The position numbers and the translations under genes are program-made. A stretch of 64,000 nucleotides of DNA, taken from NCBI GenBank assembly GCA_002726205.1, contig PBSL01000001.1, positions 1-64,000 on the forward strand, in the 5' to 3' direction. The notes below the pieces were generated by a model. It was not told the origin of the DNA and did no database searches. It saw only the letters and a program-made list of their open reading frames with translations. Shown in pieces: positions 17,900 through 26,180 of the stretch. This DNA is from Planctomycetaceae bacterium (lineage in GTDB: Bacteria; Planctomycetota; Planctomycetia; Planctomycetales; Planctomycetaceae). Positions within the stretch are counted from its first letter, which is position 1, and each line of letters begins with the position of its first letter.

Positions 17900-19264
17900 A
17901 TGCGTTTGACGCCCTGGTTGATTCCGTTGCTTCTTTTCGGTCTTTCCGGCCGGGACGAACTTCTGTTGCCGGAAATGGCCTGCCCCCGTCACGACGCCGC
18001 CTGTTCGATCACCGTCCGAAACGGCCGGGCCAGCTTTCACGTGCCTCCGGCGACCGATGGACGGTTCGTGCTGATTGTCGCGAGCCTGGGTAGTTCCTCC
18101 CGTCGCTTCGAGATCCGATTGACGGCCTCCGATTTCGACTCCACCCGTCCGTCCCGTTTTTCTCAGGCCCTCACTCGACCTGTACGCCCTTACCGCAGAA
18201 CCTTTCCACCGCAGCCGCTGGGACAGCCGCCGATTCCCGCCATCACCCTGGTGTCACTTCCCAGCACATCACGCACCTTCGATCTCCCACTGCTCAACGG
18301 CCAACCCGGCCGACGCGGCGGCAGCGTACGCGTCCGCGCACGCCTCGTCGCTCACGGCCAACGAACCTCGATCTACGCCGATGACACCATTACCACACCA
18401 GGCAGTTCCAGGAGACTCGCCCGGCACGTGATTGATCTCCTCGAATCGCAGATCATGCCCGTCGCCGATCAGAACCACGACCCGCCTGCAGACATCGATG
18501 GCGACGGCCGGCTCGCCATTCTGCTCACACCCTGGCTCGACAGACTCCAGGGTGGACAAACTTCTGTTGGAGGGTTCGTCCGCGGAGCCGATTTTCACAC
18601 CAACCCATCTCACCCCGGCTCCAACCATGCCGACATGATCTACCTCAATGCCAACCTGGTCCCCGGCGACCGTCTCAGAGACATCCTGGCTCACGAGTAC
18701 CAGCACGTCTTGGCCTGCAGTCAACGCGACGCGACTGGTCGACCCCCTGAGGAGGACTGGTTGAACGAGGCGATCGCTCACCTGGCCGAGCCCGGTTCGA
18801 CCAACATCCACAGCAGAGTCCAGGCGTATTTGTCGAACCCGTCTCTCTACCCGTTGGTGGTGCCCGACTATTTTCGAGCTGGCCGCTGGCGTTGCGACGG
18901 ATGCCGCGGTGCGACCTTTCTGTTCCTGGACTGGTGTCGCCACCAACATGGTCCCGGCCTGGCGGCCCGCCTGCTGCGATCACCCTGTTCGGGAGTCGCC
19001 AACATCTCCAGGGTCACCGCCACGTCCTTTCCCGTCCTCTTTCGGGACTGGAGCGTCGCGATCGTCTCGCAACGAGACAATCCCGCGTTCAACGGTCCTC
19101 GCGTCCTCGACTGGGACGCCACTGCTCCGTTGGCCTTGCAGCTTCACGGAACGTCGGCGGCTTTTGTTTCGCCACAGGTCGATTCGACGCGACCACAACT
19201 GTTCCGCATCGAAACTAGCCCCGGTGCTCGTTTGCAGCTGACCGTGGCCTGGCAACCCGACTAG
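17900..19264 (+). CDS. Secreted HExxH metallopeptidase (M30 hyicolysin-like)
   Basis: A 454-residue exported protein with a signal peptide (MRLTPWLIPLLLFG). The zinc-protease motif HEYQH is at 265-269, with a downstream EEDWLNEAIAHLAE glutamate segment. The motif pair and spacing resemble the M30 hyicolysin family. The region before it contains DIDGDGRLAILLTPWLD, which is a likely calcium-binding loop. The start at 17900 was chosen because it gives a proper signal peptide after a GGGAG-like site; an in-frame start at 17867 adds eleven charged residues. Its stop TAG shares a CTAG with the convergent neighbour's stop. Confidence 0.82.
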   Translation: MRLTPWLIPLLLFGLSGRDELLLPEMACPRHDAACSITVRNGRASFHVPPATDGRFVLIVASLGSSSRRFEIRLTASDFDSTRPSRFSQALTRPVRPYRRTFPPQPLGQPPIPAITLVSLPSTSRTFDLPLLNGQPGRRGGSVRVRARLVAHGQRTSIYADDTITTPGSSRRLARHVIDLLESQIMPVADQNHDPPADIDGDGRLAILLTPWLDRLQGGQTSVGGFVRGADFHTNPSHPGSNHADMIYLNANLVPGDRLRDILAHEYQHVLACSQRDATGRPPEEDWLNEAIAHLAEPGSTNIHSRVQAYLSNPSLYPLVVPDYFRAGRWRCDGCRGATFLFLDWCRHQHGPGLAARLLRSPCSGVANISRVTATSFPVLFRDWSVAIVSQRDNPAFNGPRVLDWDATAPLALQLHGTSAAFVSPQVDSTRPQLFRIETSPGARLQLTVAWQPD

Positions 19265-19746
19265 GGCGCCGTTTCTTGCCCGGCGTACTTCGCCTGTTCC
19301 TTGAACAGTCGTGTCAACCGACTGATTGGGTACAGGCGAACCACTTTTCCCTTGTAGGTCACGCGGCCCCTGTCATCGCGTTCAATATGTTCCTGGACCT
19401 CGGCGCTGGCCTGGCCGGCGTAGAGTGCGGCAAATGTCTCCGGATCCACCCCGCGGCCTTTCTCCAGATCATCACGGGCGTTGACGCCACCCACGCTGAC
19501 CCCGAACAGGTTCAGCCCACGTGTTGCCGGAGCGTAGCGGCCTTCACGTTTCAGGGCATCGGCGGCGACCTTGATCGCGTCGAGACTGGCGGTAATCTTC
19601 AACGCCGTGTCCTTGGAGGGGCCCTGATTTTCGTCGGCCTTGTCTTGTGCTGAGAGTCCCTGCACCGAGAACATACCGACACTACCGGCCACGTAACCGG
19701 CGGTCAGAACGATCGACATCACAAGGCCGTTACTGATCTTTCGCAT
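19261..19746 (-). CDS. Exported protein of unknown function
   Basis: A 161-residue protein with an N-terminal hydrophobic segment (about 8-30) that looks like a signal peptide or anchor. The rest is soluble and helical, with a VRLYPISRLTRLFKEQ segment near the C-terminus. I do not recognise the family. An AGGAGA ribosome site sits before the ATG. The gene overlaps the end of the upstream small reading frame by 17 bases. Its stop is the reverse complement of the convergent peptidase stop (CTAG), so the two genes abut with no intergenic DNA. Confidence 0.75.
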   Translation of the reverse strand: MRKISNGLVMSIVLTAGYVAGSVGMFSVQGLSAQDKADENQGPSKDTALKITASLDAIKVAADALKREGRYAPATRGLNLFGVSVGGVNARDDLEKGRGVDPETFAALYAGQASAEVQEHIERDDRGRVTYKGKVVRLYPISRLTRLFKEQAKYAGQETAP

Positions 19747-19984
19747 CCGTCGTCTCTCCTGCTATTTTCGGGCCGCGTGTTTCCCGGCCGAGGCATCGGG
19801 CATCTTCGCCAGACACCAGCGACTCTTTCAATCCTCTCACTGCCATCGTCAGTCCGCAATAGCGGATTTCTTCAGGCGGCTTCCTGGTCGACGGTTCCCC
19901 GTCCCACCACCGTGCGACCTGCTTCACCACGCAGATGGGCAGATCGTCTGCCGGCATCGGTGGCTTTTCGTTGCGGCCTTCCAA
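19730..19984 (-). CDS. Small unknown reading frame, probably the 3' part of a frameshifted gene
   Basis: An 84-residue frame opening at a TTG (or ATG at 19957) and ending 17 bases inside the next gene. Residues such as DDLPICVVKQVARWWDG and high third-position GC look like real coding sequence, better than the overlapping frame over the same bases. No good ribosome site precedes either start. The frame meets the end of the upstream transmembrane frame at a run of five T (19983-19987), one base out of register. It may be the second half of one split gene. I do not recognise the family. Confidence 0.45.
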   Translation of the reverse strand: MEGRNEKPPMPADDLPICVVKQVARWWDGEPSTRKPPEEIRYCGLTMAVRGLKESLVSGEDARCLGRETRGPKIAGETTDAKDQ

Positions 19985-20090
19985 AAATCGTCCCCGACAG
20001 CAGCATCACTCCCAATGATCCTCCCAGGGCGGCAAGGCAGCCCAGCACTGCCATTTCGTTGTCGGTGGCCGTGTTCAAGAATTCCATCAT
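19872..20090 (-). CDS. Small membrane protein, possibly truncated by a frameshift
   Basis: A 72-residue frame starting MMEFLNTATDNEM. A GGGAG-like site lies upstream, and one transmembrane helix spans about residues 14-36. Downstream of the helix the sequence becomes Arg-rich and loses coding character, at the point where the +1 frame takes over after TTTTT. A +1 shift there would give a membrane protein of about 118 residues. It could equally be a genuine short protein overlapping a second gene. I do not recognise the family. Confidence 0.45.
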   Translation of the reverse strand: MMEFLNTATDNEMAVLGCLAALGGSLGVMLLSGTIFGRPQRKATDAGRRSAHLRGEAGRTVVGRGTVDQEAA

Positions 20091-20320
20091 GGCCAAGTTC
20101 TCCCAGGAATCGGACACATCGTAACGGCGAGTGGGACCAGGCGCTTCTCGTCCCTTGGGGTGTCGGCGATCTGGGCTGGCCGTCTGCAACACGAAGGCCG
20201 GGGATGCGTTTAAGCCGATTCCACCGATTGTGCCTCGCGGAAATGACCTTGACCCTTACGCGTTGATTGCCGTATACGCGCCGATCACGATGTCGATCTC
20301 CCGCCGGTTGGTCTCTTGCC

Positions 20321-21499
20321 GTGCCGTTGCTTCAACGCTACATCCTCGGCCAATTGTTTCGCGTCTTCATGGCCGTGCTGGCAGTCCTGACGATCGTCAT
20401 GATCGTCGGGGGCGTCTTCCGCGAGGTCAGCGCCCATGGTCTGGGGATCTTTCAGTCGCTGCAGATCCTGCCCTATATCATCCCCAGCCTTCTGCCGTTC
20501 GCGATTCCGATCGCCGTTTTGATGACCGTCTGTATCGTCTTCGGACGGATGGCCGCGGATCGTGAAATCACCGCCGCCAAAGCGGCCGGCATCCCCGTCC
20601 TCACCATGCTCTGGCCCGCGTTGTTCCTGGGAGGCGTTCTCAGCGCCGGGTCACTGCTATTGACCGACCAGGTGATCCCCTGGTCGGTCGGCAACATTCG
20701 CCGCGTGGTCGCCTCGACGATGGAGGACATCGTCCTGGACATGCTCAAGACCCACAACGAGCTTGTATTGCCCAAGGGAGGCATGTCGATCTCGGTACGT
20801 GGCGTCGCCGGCCGCACGTTGATCCGCCCCATCCTGAAATACACCGCCGCCGGCGGCCAGACCGTCACCGCCCAGGCCCGTCAGGCTCGCCTCGCCTTTG
20901 AACTGGAACACGGACGAATCTTGCTGGCACTCAGCGATTGCCATCTCGACATTCCCGGACGGGGGTCTTTCTGGTTTGCCGAGGTGACACGTTCGCTGCC
21001 GCTGCCGGGCAGTCGCAAGCAGGCCAAGCCGCGGCACATGAGCCTGGACACTTTGAAACGGGAGTTGGAGCAAGGTCTCGCGGAGCGAGTGGATCTCGCC
21101 GACGCCCAGGCAATCCGCACGGTTTTCCATCTGACAACAGGACGATTCGACCAGCTGGCCCTCTCCGGAAACGGCGAGCCGGCACGGGCCCGGGAAGCCG
21201 CCCAGGAGACCCACAATCGTCTCCGCACCGAACTCCACGGGCGTATCGCCTTTTCGAGCAGTTGTTTCTTCTTTGTCCTGGTTGGCGCCCCGTTCGCTAT
21301 TTCACAGGCCCGGCGGCAGGTGCTAACGAATTTCCTCACCTGTTTTCTGCCGATCACCTTGATCTATTATCCCATTGTGATGTTGTGCATGAATCAAAGC
21401 CGAACGGGGCTCGTCAACCCTGCCTGGGCAATGTGGATCGGCAACCTGCTCCTGCTGCTGGTCGGCCTTGCCGCATTGAGGGACTGCCGGCGGCACTGA
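20321..21499 (+). CDS. LptF/LptG-family permease (YjgP/YjgQ)
   Basis: A 392-residue membrane protein of the LptF/LptG family, whose members form the inner-membrane channel of the lipopolysaccharide export transporter with LptB ATPase. Typical order: an N-terminal basic start (LLQRYILGQLFRVF) with TM1, two further helices by about residue 110, a soluble periplasmic beta-jellyroll (about 120-280), then three C-terminal helices. ADREITAAKAAGI matches the coupling region after TM2-TM3. GTG 20321 is the best-placed start, although no clear ribosome site is seen. A second member lies at 37569-38693. Confidence 0.85.
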   Translation: MPLLQRYILGQLFRVFMAVLAVLTIVMIVGGVFREVSAHGLGIFQSLQILPYIIPSLLPFAIPIAVLMTVCIVFGRMAADREITAAKAAGIPVLTMLWPALFLGGVLSAGSLLLTDQVIPWSVGNIRRVVASTMEDIVLDMLKTHNELVLPKGGMSISVRGVAGRTLIRPILKYTAAGGQTVTAQARQARLAFELEHGRILLALSDCHLDIPGRGSFWFAEVTRSLPLPGSRKQAKPRHMSLDTLKRELEQGLAERVDLADAQAIRTVFHLTTGRFDQLALSGNGEPARAREAAQETHNRLRTELHGRIAFSSSCFFFVLVGAPFAISQARRQVLTNFLTCFLPITLIYYPIVMLCMNQSRTGLVNPAWAMWIGNLLLLLVGLAALRDCRRH

Positions 21500-21526
21500 C
21501 AGTCACACTGCCCATCGCAAACCAAC

Positions 21527-21562
21527 AAAAAAAGCCCCTTCCCGCGTCACCGGCGGGAAAGG
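21527..21562 (-). terminator. Rho-independent terminator after the DUF1501 gene
   Basis: On the minus strand a GC-rich stem (CCTTTCCCGC with its partner GCGGGAAGG, one bulged base) closes on a short loop and is followed by seven consecutive T. It begins about 30 bases after the DUF1501 stop at 21591. This is the clearest intrinsic terminator in the window. Confidence 0.85.
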
Positions 21563-21590
21563 ACCTCGGCGTCTTCCACAGCTGGCCGAC

Positions 21591-22889
21591 CTAGATCAAC
21601 GCGGGAACCGGATTGCCCCCCTCGATCATGTTGACCGGCCGACCCGACTGGCTGATGAACTGCAGCTTCTGGTGCATTCCCAGGACGTGAAACACCGTGG
21701 CCATCAGGTCCTGGGGCGTGACGGGATTACTCTTGGGACGATACACCTTGTCGTCGGATTGCCCGACAGTCTGCCCCATCTTCAAGCCGCCCCCGGCCAA
21801 CGCCAGCGTCGACAACGGCGCCCAGTGATCTCTTCCCCGGTTCTTGTTGATCTTAGGAGTCCGGCCAAACTCGCCGGTCACGACCAGCAGGATGTTCTTG
21901 GAGAGGCCGCGTTGATGTACGTCGTCGACGAAAGCCGAGACGGCACGGTCCACCACGGGGCCTCGCGAGTTCATTCCACCCGCGATATTGCCGTGCATGT
22001 CCCAACCGCCGTAGGACAACGTCACGAAGCCGCAACCGGCTTCGCACAGCCGACGGGCCATCAGCATGCTGCTGCCCAGCCCGCCGCCGTACTTGGCCAC
22101 GGTCCGAGGATCTTCCAGTTTCAGATCAAACGCCTGGGGCGCTTTGCCCAGGACCAGGTTGAAGGCCTGCTGCTCGAAAGCATTGAGGCCGTCGACGACC
22201 CCCTGGCGATCGGCAGTTCGCCGCAACCGGTCCAATCCAGTCAGCAGTCCCCGACGGTCCTCCAGACGATCGACCTTCGTCTGCAGGGTCATGTTCTTGC
22301 GTGCCTCACCACTGGTCCCAAACGGCGCAAACGCGGTGCCCAGGAACGCGGGACCATCCGAACTGATTCCGCCCAACCGCACATAAGTGGGCATCCCGGT
22401 CAACGGATGATTCGGTCCACGGAACTTCGCGGCGATTGATCCGATCGACGGTCGCGACGGTAACCCGCCATTATCGATGCCTCGGTTGTTGTAACCGGTC
22501 ATGACCCAGTGAGTGCCCCCACCGTGACCACTGTTGCCGTGATGAAATGACCGCACGAAAGCCATCTGTTTGGCAACGCGAGCCATTCCAGAGAAATTGC
22601 CTCCAAGCGTCACACCGGGAATCGTCGTTTTCACCTCGCCGGTGACACTACGGTATTCCTTCGGAGCGGTCATCTTCGGGTCGAAGGTCTCAACGTGCGT
22701 CGGTCCGCCGCCCAACCACAGCCAGACGACCGAGGTGTCCCTGACGGGCTGATTGCCTTCAGCAGCGGCAGCGCGGGCCTGCATCAGCCCGCCCAACCCC
22801 ATCGCACCCAGCCCACCAACCCTCAGAAAATCCCGGCGGGTTGCCCCGTCACAGTCGCGATATCGCCGATCGGTCGTCAAGGTCAGCAT
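21591..22889 (-). CDS. DUF1501 protein with Tat signal
   Basis: A 432-residue planctomycete DUF1501 protein, a sulfatase/alkaline-phosphatase-fold family of undefined activity. The Tat signal TRRDFLRVGGLGAMGLGG is at about 18-35. Conserved segments are VWLWLGGGPTHVETFDPK, FVRSFHHGNSGHGGGTHWV and, near the end, [19 protein letters not shown]. Unlike most DUF1501 genes it is not paired with a neighbouring PSD1 cytochrome gene. It has its own likely promoter about 160-190 bases upstream and an intrinsic terminator. Confidence 0.92.
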   Translation of the reverse strand: MLTLTTDRRYRDCDGATRRDFLRVGGLGAMGLGGLMQARAAAAEGNQPVRDTSVVWLWLGGGPTHVETFDPKMTAPKEYRSVTGEVKTTIPGVTLGGNFSGMARVAKQMAFVRSFHHGNSGHGGGTHWVMTGYNNRGIDNGGLPSRPSIGSIAAKFRGPNHPLTGMPTYVRLGGISSDGPAFLGTAFAPFGTSGEARKNMTLQTKVDRLEDRRGLLTGLDRLRRTADRQGVVDGLNAFEQQAFNLVLGKAPQAFDLKLEDPRTVAKYGGGLGSSMLMARRLCEAGCGFVTLSYGGWDMHGNIAGGMNSRGPVVDRAVSAFVDDVHQRGLSKNILLVVTGEFGRTPKINKNRGRDHWAPLSTLALAGGGLKMGQTVGQSDDKVYRPKSNPVTPQDLMATVFHVLGMHQKLQFISQSGRPVNMIEGGNPVPALI

Positions 22890-23048
22890 GAAACGTCTCC
22901 TTCTCTCGGCCCAACCACCTGAACCACGCGGAATCCGTCCCGCCTGGGCCTGATCAGGCAGCAGTGAATCGTCAAACTCCCCAGAGCCTTTCCTCTCGCC
23001 CAGTCCACAGTTCCGGGCGGGGCTAATTGTACGTTAGTCCTCGACGGA

Positions 23049-23077
23049 ATGTTACGTTCCACCGGGAACCGAGTCAA
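23049..23077 (-). promoter_or_regulatory. Sigma-70-type promoter for the DUF1501 gene
   Basis: On the minus strand TTGACT (23072-23077) and TAACAT (23049-23054) are separated by exactly 17 bases. A 5' untranslated region of about 150 bases would result. Confidence 0.55.
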
Positions 23078-23305
23078 CAACTTGCATCAGCCGCAGCTGA
23101 TATCACCAGCCCGCCACCCAATGGTATCGGGATAATTGGTTATCAAAGACAACCCGATCTCGCGGCCCACATTCTCAGCGGATGGGGGTTCTTGTGACTC
23201 GCTGCCACGTTTCGGCGATTTGGGCGTTAACCCGGCAACCCAATCAACGGAACATCACCTCGGAAGGTCTCGGTTGTTTGGTTTTTGCCACGAAGCTCGG
23301 GAGCC

Positions 23306-23311
23306 TATAAT
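23306..23311 (+). promoter_or_regulatory. Probable -10 box of the mqnA operon
   Basis: A perfect TATAAT sits about 50 bases before the mqnA ATG. The matching -35 region is weak (T-rich). An in-frame ATG at 23310 overlaps this box, which argues against translation starting there and in favour of 23361. Confidence 0.45.
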
Positions 23312-23360
23312 GTCCCTCTTGCATTCAGTTCATTCCCTGCCGGCGACCGGACGCAACCCG

Positions 23361-24203
23361 ATGCGTGACATGGCACTGACAGACCCGGCCGGCGTACGGA
23401 TCGGCGCGGTGAACTACCTCAACTCCAAGCCGCTCATCGAAGGCCTGACAGCGGAACTGGCCACGGTCGCCCCACAGGCCGAGTTATTCCTGGACTATCC
23501 CAGCCGCCTGGCCGACGATCTTTCTCGCGGTCACCTCGACGTCGCCTTGATCCCGTCGGTCGAGTGTCTGCGGGATCCGGGCTACGAGATTGTCACCGAC
23601 GCCTGTGTCGCCGCCCACGGCCCGGTCCTGTCGGTGAAACTCTACAGCCGTGTCCCGGTCGAAGACATTGGCAGTCTGGCACTGGATGAAGGATCTCGCA
23701 CGAGTGCGACCCTCGCCCGGCTGTTGTTGTCCGAGCGTTTTGGTGTTCGGCCCGAATTGGACTTGTTGCCACTGGGCCGCTCGATCGCTACCAGCAATGC
23801 CGACGCGGTGTTACTGATTGGAGATCGGGCAATGCATCCTGTCGAGGCGGACTTCGTCGAGACCTGGGATCTGGGTGAAGTCTGGAGCGACTGGACGGGC
23901 CTGCCATTCGTCTTCGCTCTCTGGGCCACGCGGCGAGGAACACCGCTGGGACGTGTCGAAGAGGCGTTGACGACGGCCCGTGACCGTGGGCTGACACGCT
24001 TGTCGGAGATCGGTGCCCGGGAGGCCGGCGCCCTCGGGATTGCACCGTCAACCGCCGTCAACTACCTGACCCGGAACCTGCACTTCCGGTTGGGCCCAAG
24101 CGAGCGTCAGGGATTGGCGTTGTTCCGACGCTTGTCGATTGCGCAGGGCTTGATCGCCGGCGAAATTGAGATGGCTTTCCGCGACTGCGGCATTCCCGGC
24201 TGA
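23361..24203 (+). CDS. mqnA: Chorismate dehydratase MqnA (futalosine menaquinone pathway)
   Basis: MqnA removes water from chorismate to give 3-[(1-carboxyvinyl)oxy]benzoate, the first step of the futalosine route to menaquinone. The 280-residue protein has a periplasmic-binding-protein fold without a signal. The diagnostic start is RIGAVNYLNSKPLIEGL. Later matches are LALDEGSRTSATLARLLL and LGEVWSDWTGLPFVFALWA. ATG 23361 was chosen because the upstream ATG overlaps the -10 box; ATG 23370 is also possible. It leads a run of eight genes on the same strand and is followed after 46 bases by mqnC. Confidence 0.93.
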   Translation: MRDMALTDPAGVRIGAVNYLNSKPLIEGLTAELATVAPQAELFLDYPSRLADDLSRGHLDVALIPSVECLRDPGYEIVTDACVAAHGPVLSVKLYSRVPVEDIGSLALDEGSRTSATLARLLLSERFGVRPELDLLPLGRSIATSNADAVLLIGDRAMHPVEADFVETWDLGEVWSDWTGLPFVFALWATRRGTPLGRVEEALTTARDRGLTRLSEIGAREAGALGIAPSTAVNYLTRNLHFRLGPSERQGLALFRRLSIAQGLIAGEIEMAFRDCGIPG

Positions 24204-24249
24204 CTCCTTCAAAGACACGGTCCCTTCCCTTCGCGCACCCGGCCAACAC

Positions 24250-25401
24250 ATGTCTCTTGACCAACGACTTCTCAGGAGTGTTGCCGGTGAACGAATGACT
24301 CCCGGCGAAGGGCTTTCATTGTTGCAGGAGCAAGACCTGCTCGCGTTGGGCGCCGCGGCGGATTCTGTCGCCCGGCGACTGCACCCGGAGCCTTATCGGA
24401 CCTACAACATTGACCGCAACATCAACTACAGCAATGCCTGCACCGCGGTCTGTGATTTTTGTGCCTTCTACCGTCCGGTCGACCATCCGGAAGCCTACGT
24501 CCTGGAGCCCGCTCGACTGTACGCCAAGATCTCCGAAACCGTGGAACTGGGCGGCGATCAGATCCTGCTCCAGGGCGGCTTGCACCCGACCTTGCCGTTG
24601 GAGTGGTACGAAGATCTGCTCCGGGGTATCAAGCAACGTTTCCCGCAAGTCAACATCCACGGCTTCAGTCCGCCCGAGATTCATCACTTCACCAAGATCA
24701 GCAAGCAACCGCTTGAGTCGGTTCTCACGAGACTGAAGGAAGCCGGCCTGGGCAGCCTGCCCGGTGGGGGAGGTAAGATCCTGGTCGATCGCGTCCGTCG
24801 CCAGATCACTCGTGGCAAGTGTCTGACCGACGACTGGTTGAACGTCCACCGCGTCTGGCACCGACTCGGGGGCCGCTCCTCGGCAACGATGATGTTCGGC
24901 CACATCGAAACCCTCGAGGAACGAATCGAACACCTCGGACGAATCCGCGACCTCCAGGATGAAACAGGAGGGTTCACCGCGTTCATTTGCTGGACGATGC
25001 AGCCCCCCGAGAAACCGCCCTGGTTCGGCAATCGCCGTGACGGCGTTGACATGTCCCCGATTCCTGCCGCGGGCGGATTCGAATACCTCAAGACACAGGC
25101 CGTCGCCCGCCTCTATCTCGACAACATCCCTAACATCCAGTCGTCATGGGTGACCCAGGGAGAGAAGATAGGACAGACCGCCCTGTTCTTTGGCGCCAAC
25201 GACATGGGGAGCCTGATGATCGAGGAAAACGTCGTGGCCGAGGCCGGCACAGTGCACTACCTGTCACTGGCAACCATTCGCCGATGCATCGAAGAGGCCG
25301 GTTACATCCCTCGACAACGAAACATCTTCTACGAATACCTCGACACGCCTGTTCTGACCACAAGGACGGCCACCTCGCCACCGCTCGAGTCGTCGGCATG
25401 A
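24250..25401 (+). CDS. mqnC: Cyclic dehypoxanthinylfutalosine synthase MqnC
   Basis: MqnC is the radical-SAM enzyme that cyclises dehypoxanthine futalosine in menaquinone synthesis. The 383-residue protein carries the cluster-binding motif C64-x3-C68-x2-C71 (CTAVCDFC) preceded by [12 protein letters not shown]. Family segments [28 protein letters not shown]-type [11 protein letters not shown], and [17 protein letters not shown] follow. It overlaps the next gene by ATGA, so translation is coupled to an ABC transporter gene. mqnE, mqnB and mqnD are not in the window. Confidence 0.95.
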   Translation: MSLDQRLLRSVAGERMTPGEGLSLLQEQDLLALGAAADSVARRLHPEPYRTYNIDRNINYSNACTAVCDFCAFYRPVDHPEAYVLEPARLYAKISETVELGGDQILLQGGLHPTLPLEWYEDLLRGIKQRFPQVNIHGFSPPEIHHFTKISKQPLESVLTRLKEAGLGSLPGGGGKILVDRVRRQITRGKCLTDDWLNVHRVWHRLGGRSSATMMFGHIETLEERIEHLGRIRDLQDETGGFTAFICWTMQPPEKPPWFGNRRDGVDMSPIPAAGGFEYLKTQAVARLYLDNIPNIQSSWVTQGEKIGQTALFFGANDMGSLMIEENVVAEAGTVHYLSLATIRRCIEEAGYIPRQRNIFYEYLDTPVLTTRTATSPPLESSA

Positions 25402-26180
25402 TCCACGTCCACCAACTTTCCAAGCGATTCCCTGATCTCCGGCGTGGTGAGATCATCGCCCTGGATCAGGTCAGTTTTGACGTCTCGCCTGGCGAGGTCT
25501 TCGGGTTACTCGGACCCAACGGTGCGGGCAAGACAACCTGCCTGAGACTCCTCAGCACCATCCTCACGCCGTCGGCCGGCACCGCCACCATCGACGGCCG
25601 TGACATCGTGACAGACCCCGACGGCATCCGTGCCCGCATCGGATTCCTCTCGGGCACGACAGGCCTCTACGACCGGATGACGGCCCGCGAGACGGTCGAG
25701 TACTTCGGACGCCTCTACGGGATGGACGAATCCGCGCTGGCTGAATCAATCGATCAGATCTTCACCACGTTGAAGATGCATGACTTTGCCGACACGCTCG
25801 CCGGACGACTTTCCACCGGGATGCGGCAGAAGGTCTCGATCGCCCGCGCCCTGGTCCACGACCCACCGGTACTGATCTTCGATGAACCGACCACCGGTCT
25901 GGATGTCCTCGTGGCCCGCGCTGTACTCGACACGATCGCCGCCTTGAAGGAGCAGGGCAAGTGCATCATCTACTCGACACACATCATGCGCGAGGCCGAA
26001 CGACTGTGCGACCGACTGGCGATCATTCATCGCGGCCGCATTCTCTCCAGCGGAACCCAGGCCGAGTTACTTGCTGCCTCCGGCCACCGCGAACTCGAGG
26101 AACTCTTCTTTGATCTGGTGTCGCAGGTTGAGACGGAAACGGGTCGCGAGCCCAACGGCAACCCGAGGGTGGCGCCATGA
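25398..26180 (+). CDS. ABC-2 transporter ATPase (NatA-like)
   Basis: A 260-residue ATPase with Walker [10 protein letters not shown] (about 40-48), signature [15 protein letters not shown], Walker [13 protein letters not shown] and the switch His in YSTHIM. It is closest in type to NatA, the ATPase of sodium-exporting NatAB. The start is ATGA-overlapped with mqnC, and the end is ATGA-overlapped with the fused permease. The transported substrate is unknown; NatA is inferred from the partner's architecture. Confidence 0.93.
   Translation: MIHVHQLSKRFPDLRRGEIIALDQVSFDVSPGEVFGLLGPNGAGKTTCLRLLSTILTPSAGTATIDGRDIVTDPDGIRARIGFLSGTTGLYDRMTARETVEYFGRLYGMDESALAESIDQIFTTLKMHDFADTLAGRLSTGMRQKVSIARALVHDPPVLIFDEPTTGLDVLVARAVLDTIAALKEQGKCIIYSTHIMREAERLCDRLAIIHRGRILSSGTQAELLAASGHRELEELFFDLVSQVETETGREPNGNPRVAP

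Larger units (their letters stand above)
22890..23360 (+). other. Divergent intergenic region between DUF1501 and mqnA
   Basis: These 471 bases carry no convincing gene. A minus-strand sigma-70-type promoter (23049-23077) points to the DUF1501 gene, and a plus-strand TATAAT (23306-23311) points to mqnA. A plus-strand frame open across the region is just the upstream extension of mqnA and does not match that family. Confidence 0.6.
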
